DNA of 64,000 nt. It comes from JBEIHX01 sp040381075. Lineage in GTDB: Bacteria > Pseudomonadota > Alphaproteobacteria > Caulobacterales > Aquidulcibacteraceae. The DNA lies in NCBI GenBank assembly GCA_040381075.1, contig JBEIHX010000007.1:68214-132213 (forward strand), read 5' to 3'. Shown one piece after another: positions 24,008 to 32,076 of the stretch; within the stretch, counting starts at the first letter, position 1, and every line of letters begins with the position of its first letter. The position numbers and the translations under genes are program-made. The notes under the pieces were generated by a model. The model saw nothing but the letters and a program-made list of their open reading frames with translations. It did no database searches and was not told the DNA's origin.

Positions 24008-26284
24008 ATGGCCGCGCGCGCCCCGGCCGTCGCCCCGCTCGCGGGACTGGCGGCGCTGGCCGCAGTCCTCGGCCTGTGCCTCGCGGCGGCCCTGTCGCAG
24101 ACGACGGCGCCGCGCGGCGCTGCAGGAACCGGCTGGGACGCGCAGGCCGGTCGCGCCACGCTCACCACACTGCTGGCCGAGGAAACGCCGCACCCGGTCG
24201 GCTCGCCCGCCAACCGGCAGGTGCGCGACCGCATCCTGGCGCGCCTCACAGCGGCAGGCTATGCGCCCGATGTCGACGCACGCCTGTTCTGCACGGCGCG
24301 CGCGCCAAACCCGGGCTGTGCGCGGGTCGAGAACATTGCTGCGGTCAGGCGCGGAACCCGCCCGGGCGAAGCGCTGCTCGTGACAACCCACTATGACAGC
24401 GTGCCAGCCGGCCCAGGGGCGAGCGACGCGGGCTCGGCGGTGGCGATCCTCCTCCATCTCGCCGAGGCGATGAAAACGGCAACGCCGCGCAACGACGTGA
24501 TTTTTCTGTTCACGGACGCTGAAGAGGTCGGGCTGCGGGGCGCGGGCGCCTTCGCTGCGCACGATCCCCGCTTCGCAACCGTGAAGACGGTTCTCAACGT
24601 GGAGGCGCGCGGCGCCGCAGGACCAAGCTACATGTTCGAGACGGGGCCGGGAAACTCCGCCCTGATGGCGCTCTATGCGCGCAACGTCGCCCGCCCGGTG
24701 ACCAGCTCACTGGCCTATGAGGTCTACCGGATCCTGCCGAACGACACGGATTTTTCCATCTACCGCGACGCCGGGCGCAATGGCTTCAATCTCGCCTTCG
24801 TGGGCAGTGCGTCTGTCTACCACTCCCGCGAGGATCGGCCCGGCAATCTTGATGCAGACACCTTCCAGCATCACGGCGACACCGTCTTCGCCCTCGCCAA
24901 AGCGCTTGCCGCGACTGACCTGTCCAGCCTGCAGAGCAAGGACGACGTCAGCTATTTTGACGTGGCGGGGCGGTTCCTCGTGTTGTGGCCGAACGCCTGG
25001 AACCTGCCGCTGGCCGCGCTTGCCGTCATTGGCGCGCTGGCAGCAGGCTGGCGCGCGCGCGCCAGCCTGACGCGCGCGCAGATCCTCTGGGCGGTCGCCG
25101 CGCTGATCGCAACACCGCCGCTTCTGTTTGCGGTCGGCTGGCTGCTCCGCTTCCCGCTCGCCCTGTGGCCCGGCGCCCTGCCGACTGACCATCAGGCGCC
25201 CTGGCCGGCCCGCATCGCACTGGTGTGCGCGCTCGCCACGGCGACATGGCTGATCGCCCTCCTCTGTGCGCCCAGGGCCGGCTGGCGCGCCCTGCTCATT
25301 GCAGGCTGGCTGGCGACCGCCCTGCTCGCGCTCGCGACCGCGCTCACACTGCCCGGGGGCGCCTATGCCGTGCTGTGGCCGGCGGTCGTGTTCGCCGTAC
25401 TCGCGAACGCTCCAGGCGACGCGAAACGCGCCCTGACAGCCGCAGGCGCAGCGGGCGCGCTCATCGCCTGCTTCTTCTGGATGAACCACTTCCTGGCGCT
25501 CGAGGTGGTGCTGGGCTTTCCGCACAGCAGTTTCAAGCTGCTCGCCCTGTTCCCGCTCGCCCTCGTGCTCCTCGGGCTGTTCGCCCGGCTTGCGCCCACA
25601 CCCGGGGCAGGCGCGCCAGCGCTTGCGGCGGCCGGACTGGCGACGCTCGTCAGCGCGGCGGTCGCCGCAACCACCACGCCGGTGACCCCGACACGCCCGC
25701 TCGGCCTCAACATCGTCTACGCCGCAGACGGGCAGGCGGCGCCGGTCTGGATCGCCCAGTTTTCCGGTCGGGTCGACCGCGGGTGGCTCGCCGCCAACGG
25801 CTTCTCCGCCACCACCCGGCGCCGCCTGTCGCTGGGCGTCTTCGACAGCCGTGACTACCTGCGCCCGGCAGCGCCGCTCCCCATAGCCCCGCCGCGCTTC
25901 GACCTGCTGAAGGTCGAAACCTCGAACGGCCTGCAGCGCTATGCCGGCGTCCTCCATCCCGGCGCAGGCGGGGCCAGCCTGCGAATCGCCAGTGACGCGC
26001 AGAGCCCGGTGCAGTTTCTGTCCGTCGAGGACCAGCCTGTATGGACCGCACCGCCCGCGGGCGGGCAGGCGCGCGCGCTGGCGCTGTCGGGACTGGGCCC
26101 GGGTCCGGTGCGGATGACGATCGCGTTCGCCCCGGGAGCCCGGAAGCGCTTCTGGCTTACCGAACGCTCCCTCCTGCCGGATGCGCCGGAACCGCGCGCC
26201 CTGACCAGCGCGCGCCCCGCCAATGCCGCGCCCATCCACAGCGGCGACGCCGCACTGGTGAGCGTGCGTGTGAATCTGCCCTGA
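24008..26284 (+). CDS. M28 family metallopeptidase with membrane domain
   Basis: 758 residues. One N-terminal membrane segment (residues 10-30), then an M28 zinc aminopeptidase domain: TTHYDSVPAGPGASDAGSAVA gives His and Asp ligands, FTDAEEVGLRGA the catalytic and ligand Glu pair, and SVYHSREDRPGN the last His. From about residue 320 there are several membrane helices, then a soluble beta-rich C-terminus. This is the layout of ER-metallopeptidase-1-like (Fxna) proteins. The active domain should face the periplasm. The start is 3 nt after the hydratase stop. Confidence 0.88.
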   Translation: MAARAPAVAPLAGLAALAAVLGLCLAAALSQTTAPRGAAGTGWDAQAGRATLTTLLAEETPHPVGSPANRQVRDRILARLTAAGYAPDVDARLFCTARAPNPGCARVENIAAVRRGTRPGEALLVTTHYDSVPAGPGASDAGSAVAILLHLAEAMKTATPRNDVIFLFTDAEEVGLRGAGAFAAHDPRFATVKTVLNVEARGAAGPSYMFETGPGNSALMALYARNVARPVTSSLAYEVYRILPNDTDFSIYRDAGRNGFNLAFVGSASVYHSREDRPGNLDADTFQHHGDTVFALAKALAATDLSSLQSKDDVSYFDVAGRFLVLWPNAWNLPLAALAVIGALAAGWRARASLTRAQILWAVAALIATPPLLFAVGWLLRFPLALWPGALPTDHQAPWPARIALVCALATATWLIALLCAPRAGWRALLIAGWLATALLALATALTLPGGAYAVLWPAVVFAVLANAPGDAKRALTAAGAAGALIACFFWMNHFLALEVVLGFPHSSFKLLALFPLALVLLGLFARLAPTPGAGAPALAAAGLATLVSAAVAATTTPVTPTRPLGLNIVYAADGQAAPVWIAQFSGRVDRGWLAANGFSATTRRRLSLGVFDSRDYLRPAAPLPIAPPRFDLLKVETSNGLQRYAGVLHPGAGGASLRIASDAQSPVQFLSVEDQPVWTAPPAGGQARALALSGLGPGPVRMTIAFAPGARKRFWLTERSLLPDAPEPRALTSARPANAAPIHSGDAALVSVRVNLP

Positions 26285-26395
26285 GGGCGGCTCGCATTGC
26301 CCGCCAAACCAGCTAGAGTGCCGGCGCTCCAAGAGGACAGGGGCGCCCTTGGGCGCATCTCGTCCGACACCACGCCACATCAGGGAGGACTGCGC

Positions 26396-27163
26396 GTGTC
26401 ATTGTTCGATCTTACCGGCAAAGTCGCTGTGATTACCGGTTCGTCGCGCGGAATCGGCCGCGCCATCGCCCAGGAAATGGCCGCGCACGGCGCAAAGGTG
26501 GTGATCTCATCGCGCAAGCTCGCCCCGTGCGAGGAGGTCGCCGCCGAGATCAATACGGCCCACGGCGCCGGGACCGCCATCGCCATCGCCGCCAATATCT
26601 CGTCGAAGGACGACCTGCAGGCGCTGGTCGACGGCGCCGAGGCGGCCTTTGGACACATCGACATCCTGGTGTGCAACGCCGCCTCCAATCCGTATTTCGG
26701 ACCGATGGGCGGGATCAGCGACGACGTGTTCGCCAAGATCCTGCAGAACAACATCATCTCCAACCACTGGATCATCCAGATGGTTGCGCCGCAGATGCGC
26801 GCGCGCAAGTCAGGCGCAATCATCATCGTGTCGTCGATCGGCGGGCTCAAGGCGACGAACGTGATCGGGGCCTACAACATCTCAAAGGCCGCCGACATGC
26901 AGCTGGCGCGCAATCTGGCGCTGGAGTTCGGGCCCGACGGCGTCACCGTCAACACCATCGCACCGGGTCTTGTCAGGACGGATTTCGCGCGCGCGCTGTG
27001 GGAGAACCCCAGGATCCTGGAGAGCGCGGTGGCCGGCTCATGCCTGAAGCGCATCGGCGAACCCCATGAGATCGCCGGAATGGCGGTGTTCCTGGGGTCC
27101 AAAGCCGGCGCGTTCACCACCGGACAGACCTTCATCCTCGATGGCGGCGCAACAGCTGTCTGA
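26396..27163 (+). CDS. Short-chain dehydrogenase/reductase
   Basis: 255 residues from GTG 26396, with GGGAGGA 6-7 nt upstream. Rossmann motif TGSSRGIGRAIAQ, NAAS motif (CNAASNPYFGP), IIVSSIGG with the catalytic Ser, and YNISKAA with Tyr and Lys; all four active-site elements are intact. The end GAFTTGQTFILDGGATAV is typical. Similar proteins are annotated as 3-ketoacyl reductases, gluconate dehydrogenase-like or DHRS4-like enzymes; the substrate is unknown. Confidence 0.92.
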   Translation: MSLFDLTGKVAVITGSSRGIGRAIAQEMAAHGAKVVISSRKLAPCEEVAAEINTAHGAGTAIAIAANISSKDDLQALVDGAEAAFGHIDILVCNAASNPYFGPMGGISDDVFAKILQNNIISNHWIIQMVAPQMRARKSGAIIIVSSIGGLKATNVIGAYNISKAADMQLARNLALEFGPDGVTVNTIAPGLVRTDFARALWENPRILESAVAGSCLKRIGEPHEIAGMAVFLGSKAGAFTTGQTFILDGGATAV

Positions 27164-27179
27164 TCACGGAGTATATGTC

Positions 27180-28922
27180 ATGACCTTGCGTGCGATCCTC
27201 CTCGCCGCCGTCCTGGCGGTCGCGCCGCAGACCCTCGCGCAGACGCGCCCGATCGAAGAGCCAAAGCCGGCCGCAACGCCGACGCGCGTGCTCGATCTCG
27301 CAGGCCTCGTCAAACAGGCCCGCGACGCCGAACCGCTGGCCGCCAAGGCGCTGGCGGCCCATATCCAGATCCTGGCGTCCGACGAATTCGAGGGCCGCGC
27401 CCCGGCGAGCGTCGGCGAGCAGAAGACGATCGCCTACATCGCCCGCCAGTTTGAAGCGGCCGGGCTGGAGCCCGCAGGCGACAACGCGACCTGGTATCAG
27501 GACGTCCCCTTCGTGCGCTCGACAGTGGCGGGCTCCAGGGCGCAGTTCGTGCTCTCCGGCGGACGCAGCAAGGCCAGGCCCTCGCCCCTCGAGTACGGCA
27601 CGCAGATGGTGGTCTGGACCAAGCGCGTGGTCGACCGCATCGACGTCCGCAAGGCCGATCTCGTCTTCGTCGGATATGGCGTTGTCGCGCCGGAGAAAGG
27701 CTGGAACGACTACGCCGGCCAGGACATGACCGGCAAGATCGCCGTGATCCTGATCAACGACCCGGATTTCGAAACGTCCAAGGACCATCCGGCGAACGGA
27801 TTGTTCGGCGGACGCGCGATGACCTATTACGGACGCTGGACCTACAAGTTTGAAGAGGCCGCCCGCCAGGGCGCAGCCGGTGCGATCATCATCCACGAGA
27901 GTGCGCCTGCCGCTTATCCCTGGGCCGTGGTGCAGAGCTCCTGGACCGGCGCGCAATTCGACATCGCCCGGGACGACAGGGGCATGGGCCGTCTGCCGTT
28001 CGAGGCCTGGATTTCGACGCCGGCGGCGCGCGGGCTGTTCGAGCGCGCCCAGCTTAATTTCGCCGACCTCAAGGAAGCGGCGCAGAAACCGGGCTTCAAA
28101 CCAGTGCCGATGGGCGTCTCGGCCCGCGTGCGCTTCGACGTGGCGGTCGAAAACGTGCTGAGCCGCAACGTCGTGGGCAAGCTTCCCGGCACAGACAGAC
28201 CGGACGAGGTCGTCCTCTATGGCGCGCATTGGGACCACCTGGGCCGTGGCGGCTATCGTCAGGACGGGGACGACATCTACAATGGCGCCGCCGACAATGC
28301 GACGGGCGTTGCTGCACTGATCGAAATCGCCCGCCAGTTCAAACGCGACGGCGCGCCAAGGCGCACCATCGCCTTCGCGGCCTGGGCAGGGGAAGAAAAG
28401 GGCCTGCTCGGCTCGGCCTATTACGCCGAAAAGCCCCTGTTTGCGCCAGCCAGGACCCTCGCCAACATCAATATGGACGGCATGGCGGTGTGGGGCCGAA
28501 CACGTGATGTCGTGGTGACGGGAGCAGGCCAGAACGACCTTGAGGACTGGCTCGGCGAACTTGCCGCCGCCCAGGGTCGCGTGATCGAGCCGGAGCCATT
28601 TCCCGAGCACGGCTATTACTATCGCTCAGACCATTTCAACCTGGCCAGGATCGGCGTGCCGGCGATCTCGGCGGATGGCGGTGTCGATGTGCGCGGCAAG
28701 GGCGTGCAATGGGGCCGCGACAGGGCGGGCGAGTACACCGCCCAGCGCTACCACAAGCCGGACGATGAATATGATCCGCAATGGGATCTCTCCGGCCTCT
28801 CGGAGGACGGCTTCCTGCTCTATGGGCTCGGCCGCCGGGTGGCCAACAGCGACCGGTGGCCAGGCTGGAAGCCAGGATCGGAGTTCAAGGCGGCGCGCGA
28901 CGCCAGCCTCGCAGGTCGCTGA
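27180..28922 (+). CDS. M28 family zinc peptidase, exported (PA-domain containing)
   Basis: 580 residues, ATG 27180 with GGAG upstream and 16 nt after the SDR stop. Signal peptide RAILLAAVLAVAPQTLAQ. A protease-associated domain occupies roughly residues 150-280 (YAGQDMTGKIAVILINDPDF). The M28 domain has AHWDHLG (His), NGAADNATGVAAL (bridging Asp), AWAGEEKGLLGS (Glu pair), NINMDGM (Asp) and YRSDHFNLARIGVP (His). This is a secreted aminopeptidase-like enzyme of the M20/M25/M28 group. It is a different branch from the 24008-26284 peptidase. Confidence 0.92.
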   Translation: MTLRAILLAAVLAVAPQTLAQTRPIEEPKPAATPTRVLDLAGLVKQARDAEPLAAKALAAHIQILASDEFEGRAPASVGEQKTIAYIARQFEAAGLEPAGDNATWYQDVPFVRSTVAGSRAQFVLSGGRSKARPSPLEYGTQMVVWTKRVVDRIDVRKADLVFVGYGVVAPEKGWNDYAGQDMTGKIAVILINDPDFETSKDHPANGLFGGRAMTYYGRWTYKFEEAARQGAAGAIIIHESAPAAYPWAVVQSSWTGAQFDIARDDRGMGRLPFEAWISTPAARGLFERAQLNFADLKEAAQKPGFKPVPMGVSARVRFDVAVENVLSRNVVGKLPGTDRPDEVVLYGAHWDHLGRGGYRQDGDDIYNGAADNATGVAALIEIARQFKRDGAPRRTIAFAAWAGEEKGLLGSAYYAEKPLFAPARTLANINMDGMAVWGRTRDVVVTGAGQNDLEDWLGELAAAQGRVIEPEPFPEHGYYYRSDHFNLARIGVPAISADGGVDVRGKGVQWGRDRAGEYTAQRYHKPDDEYDPQWDLSGLSEDGFLLYGLGRRVANSDRWPGWKPGSEFKAARDASLAGR

Positions 28923-29114
28923 CACGCAGATGGGGAGCGCACGGCTCTGCATCGTGGGCGCCCCGTCAGGCGTTCCCGGGGGGCGGAGCCGCACAGGCCT
29001 GACCTTCAGGGGCCAGCGCCTGACAGGGTGGCGCCAGCAGCAGCGCGATCTCTCGCGCCCTCGCCGGCCGCGCGCTCGCCAGCCGCGCTCGGCCGGGCCG
29101 CGCACACGGGCTGC

Positions 29115-29179
29115 GCTTACAGGGTGGGCTTACAGGGTGGGCTTACAGGGTGCGCTTACAGGCCGCGCCTACAGGCCGG
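29115..29179. repeat. 13-nt tandem repeat running into the PhzF stop
   Basis: Five copies of GCTTACAGGGTGG; the first three nearly perfect, the last two with GCCG changes. The fifth unit contains the stop codon of the minus-strand phzF-like gene (29169). Confidence 0.92.
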
Positions 29180-30014
29180 AGACGTACAGCTCGCCGGCCG
29201 AGAAGAGTTGGCACCGGCCTGACAGGCGCACGGTGCGCCCAAGATCCGTACAGGCGACGCGCCCGCCGCGGGGCGAGGCCTGATACCCCGTCACGTCCCG
29301 GCGCCCGAGCCGCTGGCCCCAATAGGGCGCGAGATCGCAGTAGGAAGATCCGGTCACCGGATCTTCCACAACGCCGACACCGGGGGCGAAGAAGCGATTG
29401 ACGAAATCAATCCCGCGCGCGCGCAGCGCCTCGCCGGCCGGCGCGCTCACCGCGAGGCACCCAAGGATCGGCGACAGCTCAGCGATGATGGCCGGATCCG
29501 GCGCCAGGGCGCGCACTGCGGCTTCATCGGCCAGGACAAGGTTGGCGTAACCGGCCAGAAACGCGTCCGTGATCTCCGGCTGTCCAAGGCTGTCAACGAG
29601 CCTGCGCGGAACATTCGTCCAGGGCTCCACCGCGCGCGCCGGAAGCTCGATCGCGATCATGTCATGGGGCAGCAGACCCGCAATCAGGGTGCCCGACACT
29701 GTGTCGAACACGACAAGCCCCAGTTCAGGGCGCGCGATGCGCAGCAGGACATGGGCGGCGGCGAGGGTGGCGTGGCCGCACAGCCTGACCTCCGTCAGCG
29801 GCGTGAACCAGCGCAGGTGAAAACGCTGCGCAGCCATCGGCGAAGGCGCAAGGAACGCTGTTTCGGAGAGATTGTTCTCAGCCGCGATTTTCTGCAGCAG
29901 ATCGTCCGGCGGAAAGCGCTCAAGCAGCGTCACCGCAGCCGGGTTGCCCTCAAACGGGCGGTCCGCAAACGCGTCCACCACCCATTGCCGAACCGCCGAT
30001 CCCCGCGCGCCCAT
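29169..30014 (-). CDS. PhzF family isomerase/epimerase
   Basis: 281 residues from ATG 30014. The family start WVVDAFADRPFEGNPAAV and the catalytic Glu in NNLSETAFL near residue 47 are present, as are RWFTPLTEVRLCGHATLAAAHVL and GVVEDPVTGSSYCDLAPYW near the end. PhzF acts on a phenazine precursor; most homologues are of unknown substrate, and no phenazine genes are here. Next to thiD and divergent from nothing; 76 nt separate it from the thiD stop. Confidence 0.9.
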   Translation of the reverse strand: MGARGSAVRQWVVDAFADRPFEGNPAAVTLLERFPPDDLLQKIAAENNLSETAFLAPSPMAAQRFHLRWFTPLTEVRLCGHATLAAAHVLLRIARPELGLVVFDTVSGTLIAGLLPHDMIAIELPARAVEPWTNVPRRLVDSLGQPEITDAFLAGYANLVLADEAAVRALAPDPAIIAELSPILGCLAVSAPAGEALRARGIDFVNRFFAPGVGVVEDPVTGSSYCDLAPYWGQRLGRRDVTGYQASPRGGRVACTDLGRTVRLSGRCQLFSAGELYVSGL

Positions 30015-30090
30015 TCCCGCCCCGCTGCTGCAAACCCGGGTATTGCCCCGGGCGACCACGCCAGCCCGCCGTCGCGACGGGTCTGGCTGA

Positions 30091-30921
30091 TCACTCCTTC
30101 AAGATGTCGCCGAGAACTTCGCGCAATGTCCAGGCGTGGTCCAGCGGCCCAGCGCCGGCGCCATACCCCGGCGCATTGCGGATGGCGCCCTGCAGATATA
30201 CCCGCGCCCGGCTGACGCTGGCGCGCAGATCGTAGCCGCCGGCAAGCCCGGCCGCGATGGCCGAGGCGAGGGTGCAGCCCGTGCCATGGGTGGCGGTGGT
30301 GGCGATGCGCGGACCTTCAAAGAAGAACTCCCCGTGATGGGTGGCCAGCACATCGACGATGCGGTCGCCCGCCACATGCCCGCCCTTGACCAGCGCGGCG
30401 CGCGCACCGCATTCCAGAAGCCGCTCGCCAGCCCGGCGCTGGCCATCCAGCGTTTCAACCGCCTTGCCTGTCAGGGCCTCCGCTTCCGGCGCATTGGGCG
30501 TTATCAGGCTCGCCAGCGGGGCCATCAGCGCGCGCACCGCATCAACGGCCTTGCGCTCAAGCAGACGGTGTCCGCCCTTCGCCACCATGACCGGGTCAAC
30601 GACCTTGGGCGCCTGCGGCGCCTTTTGCATCAGGGCTTCCGCGACCAATTCAACGATTTGCGTGGTGGCGAGCATTCCGGTCTTGACCGCGTCGACGCCA
30701 AGATCATCTGCAACCGCGTCAATTTGTCCGCGCACGGCGTCCAGTGGCGCAGGCACGACGCCATGAACGCCCAGGGTATTCTGGATCGTCAGTGCTGTGA
30801 CCGCCGTCATGGCGTAGCCGCCAAGCGCCGTCACCGCCTTGATATCGGCCTGAATTCCTGCGCCGCCGCCGGAATCCGAGCCTGCGATGATCAAGACGCG
30901 ACCTGGTTTCGCCGTGCTCAT
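30091..30921 (-). CDS. thiD: Hydroxymethylpyrimidine/phosphomethylpyrimidine kinase
   Basis: 276 residues from MSTAKPGRVLIIAGSDSGGGAGIQADIK, the classic ThiD N-terminus. VVDPVMVAKGG, TPNAPEAEALTG and the anion-hole THGTGCTLASAIAAGLA are present. It phosphorylates HMP and HMP-P for thiamine pyrophosphate synthesis. The ATG at 30921 is preferred over an upstream start at 30954. No TPP riboswitch is visible upstream, and other thi genes are absent. Confidence 0.95.
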   Translation of the reverse strand: MSTAKPGRVLIIAGSDSGGGAGIQADIKAVTALGGYAMTAVTALTIQNTLGVHGVVPAPLDAVRGQIDAVADDLGVDAVKTGMLATTQIVELVAEALMQKAPQAPKVVDPVMVAKGGHRLLERKAVDAVRALMAPLASLITPNAPEAEALTGKAVETLDGQRRAGERLLECGARAALVKGGHVAGDRIVDVLATHHGEFFFEGPRIATTATHGTGCTLASAIAAGLAGGYDLRASVSRARVYLQGAIRNAPGYGAGAGPLDHAWTLREVLGDILKE

Positions 30922-31381
30922 GCCGCCGTTCTTTCCCCCAACTGATGAGGCCACGCCAGTGGCCGGTCAAAACTCCAGAACAGGCGCATGGACCGTCATG
31001 CGCGCAAAGCCGGACCGAAAACGCGATATGCCGTCGCGTACAGGCTGAAATTGGGAGACCTGCCCCCGACCCAGCCCGTTCGGCCGCCCCCCGCGCCGAT
31101 GGCCCCTGCCCGCTGTGCTCTTGGCAAACCGTATTGCAGGAATACCCTGAAAAAAACAGCCCTGCCGCGCTCCTGCCGTCCGGCGCCGCGCCGCAGTTCG
31201 GCGAACCTGGCGCCGGAAAACGGCGCAAAGCCGCCTTCAAGGCCGTTTCGTATATGATATTTTATTTTGTTCTTTGGTGACCTGTCATTAAGCAAAATTG
31301 TGGTTTAAGGAATTAGTGGGGCGCAAATGGCCTTGGGCCATGGGCTGCAGCCCTCAGCGTACCTGCGTGAAAGGATATTCA
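30922..31381. other. Divergent spacer thiD / AT-hook-like gene
   Basis: 460 nt without a gene. The part 31245-31310 is clearly AT-rich (ATATGATATTTTATTTTG and nearby) and is the likely promoter of the downstream plus-strand gene. AAAGGA just before 31382 is its ribosome site. Confidence 0.5.
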
Positions 31382-31963
31382 ATGCCGCGTGCTCGCAAGA
31401 TTTCTCTCGACGATCCGAACGCCCTTCCATCGGTGTTTGTCGGCGATGAGACGAGCCAGCGCCTCCTGGCTGAGGTCGAAAAGCGCGGAAAATCCGGCGT
31501 TATGGAGGTCGGCGACCTCGCAGGCTGGACGGATACGTCGCGCGCCAATGTGGTGCATTTCTTCCGCAGGCTCGATTCAGTCGGCGCCGGACGTTTCGTG
31601 ATCGGACGCAAAGGCGCAGAAAGCCGTTTTGTATGGGCCGCGGAAGAGACGCAGCCAGCCAACGAACCAAAGCGGCGCGGGCGTCCCCCAGGCTCACGCA
31701 ACAGGCCGAAGCCGGCGCTGGGCGGCCTTGAGGCGGCGACTCCAGCGACCGCGCCCGCAGCCCCGGTCGCCACACCAGCGCCGGCCCCAGCGGTCAGGCC
31801 GGCCATCGCCGATGCGCCGGCGCCCGGCGTCCCGGCAGGAATGGTGGAGCATGTCTTCAATCTGCGGCTGAATTTCCAGGCCCGGATCATGCTGCCCGCC
31901 AATCTGACAGACCACGAAGCGCGCCGCCTGGCCGGCTTCATCACCTCGCTGCCGCTCGCCTGA
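31382..31963 (+). CDS. Uncharacterised protein with AT-hook-like motif
   Basis: 193 residues from ATG 31382. Residues 1-85 form a compact domain (SQRLLAEVEKRGKSGVMEVGDLAGWTDTSRANVVHFFRRLDSVGAGRF) that looks like a winged helix. Then comes KRRGRPPGSRNRPKP (about 100-115), an AT-hook with the R-G-R-P core, a Pro/Ala linker, and a C-terminal domain VEHVFNLRLNFQARIMLPANLTDHEARRLAGFITSLPLA similar to ends of other small bacterial regulators. So a DNA-binding protein is likely. The gene ends in a strong terminator. Confidence 0.75.
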   Translation: MPRARKISLDDPNALPSVFVGDETSQRLLAEVEKRGKSGVMEVGDLAGWTDTSRANVVHFFRRLDSVGAGRFVIGRKGAESRFVWAAEETQPANEPKRRGRPPGSRNRPKPALGGLEAATPATAPAAPVATPAPAPAVRPAIADAPAPGVPAGMVEHVFNLRLNFQARIMLPANLTDHEARRLAGFITSLPLA

Positions 31964-31992
31964 GGCGCAGCCCCGGGCCGATCGGATTGACC

Positions 31993-32031
31993 AAAAAAAA
32001 GGCCCCGGCATGCCGGGGCCTTCGCTTTTTT
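31993..32031. terminator. Bidirectional rho-independent terminator
   Basis: A perfect GGCCCCGGCA/TGCCGGGGCC stem is preceded by eight A and followed by TTCGCTTTTTT. It can end the AT-hook-like gene on the plus strand and the fadJ block on the minus strand. Confidence 0.93.
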
Positions 32032-32076
32032 ACGCTGGCGCCAGACACGCCCGCCCGCCCCGCGGCGGGCCCGCCG

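Noticed and set aside
24707..26380. 557-residue minus-strand open frame
   Set aside because: Antisense to the M28 membrane peptidase; low-complexity Gly/Arg/Gln composition.
30922..31381. TPP riboswitch before thiD
   Set aside because: The conserved CUGAGA and ACC-UGAUC elements are not found on the minus strand here.
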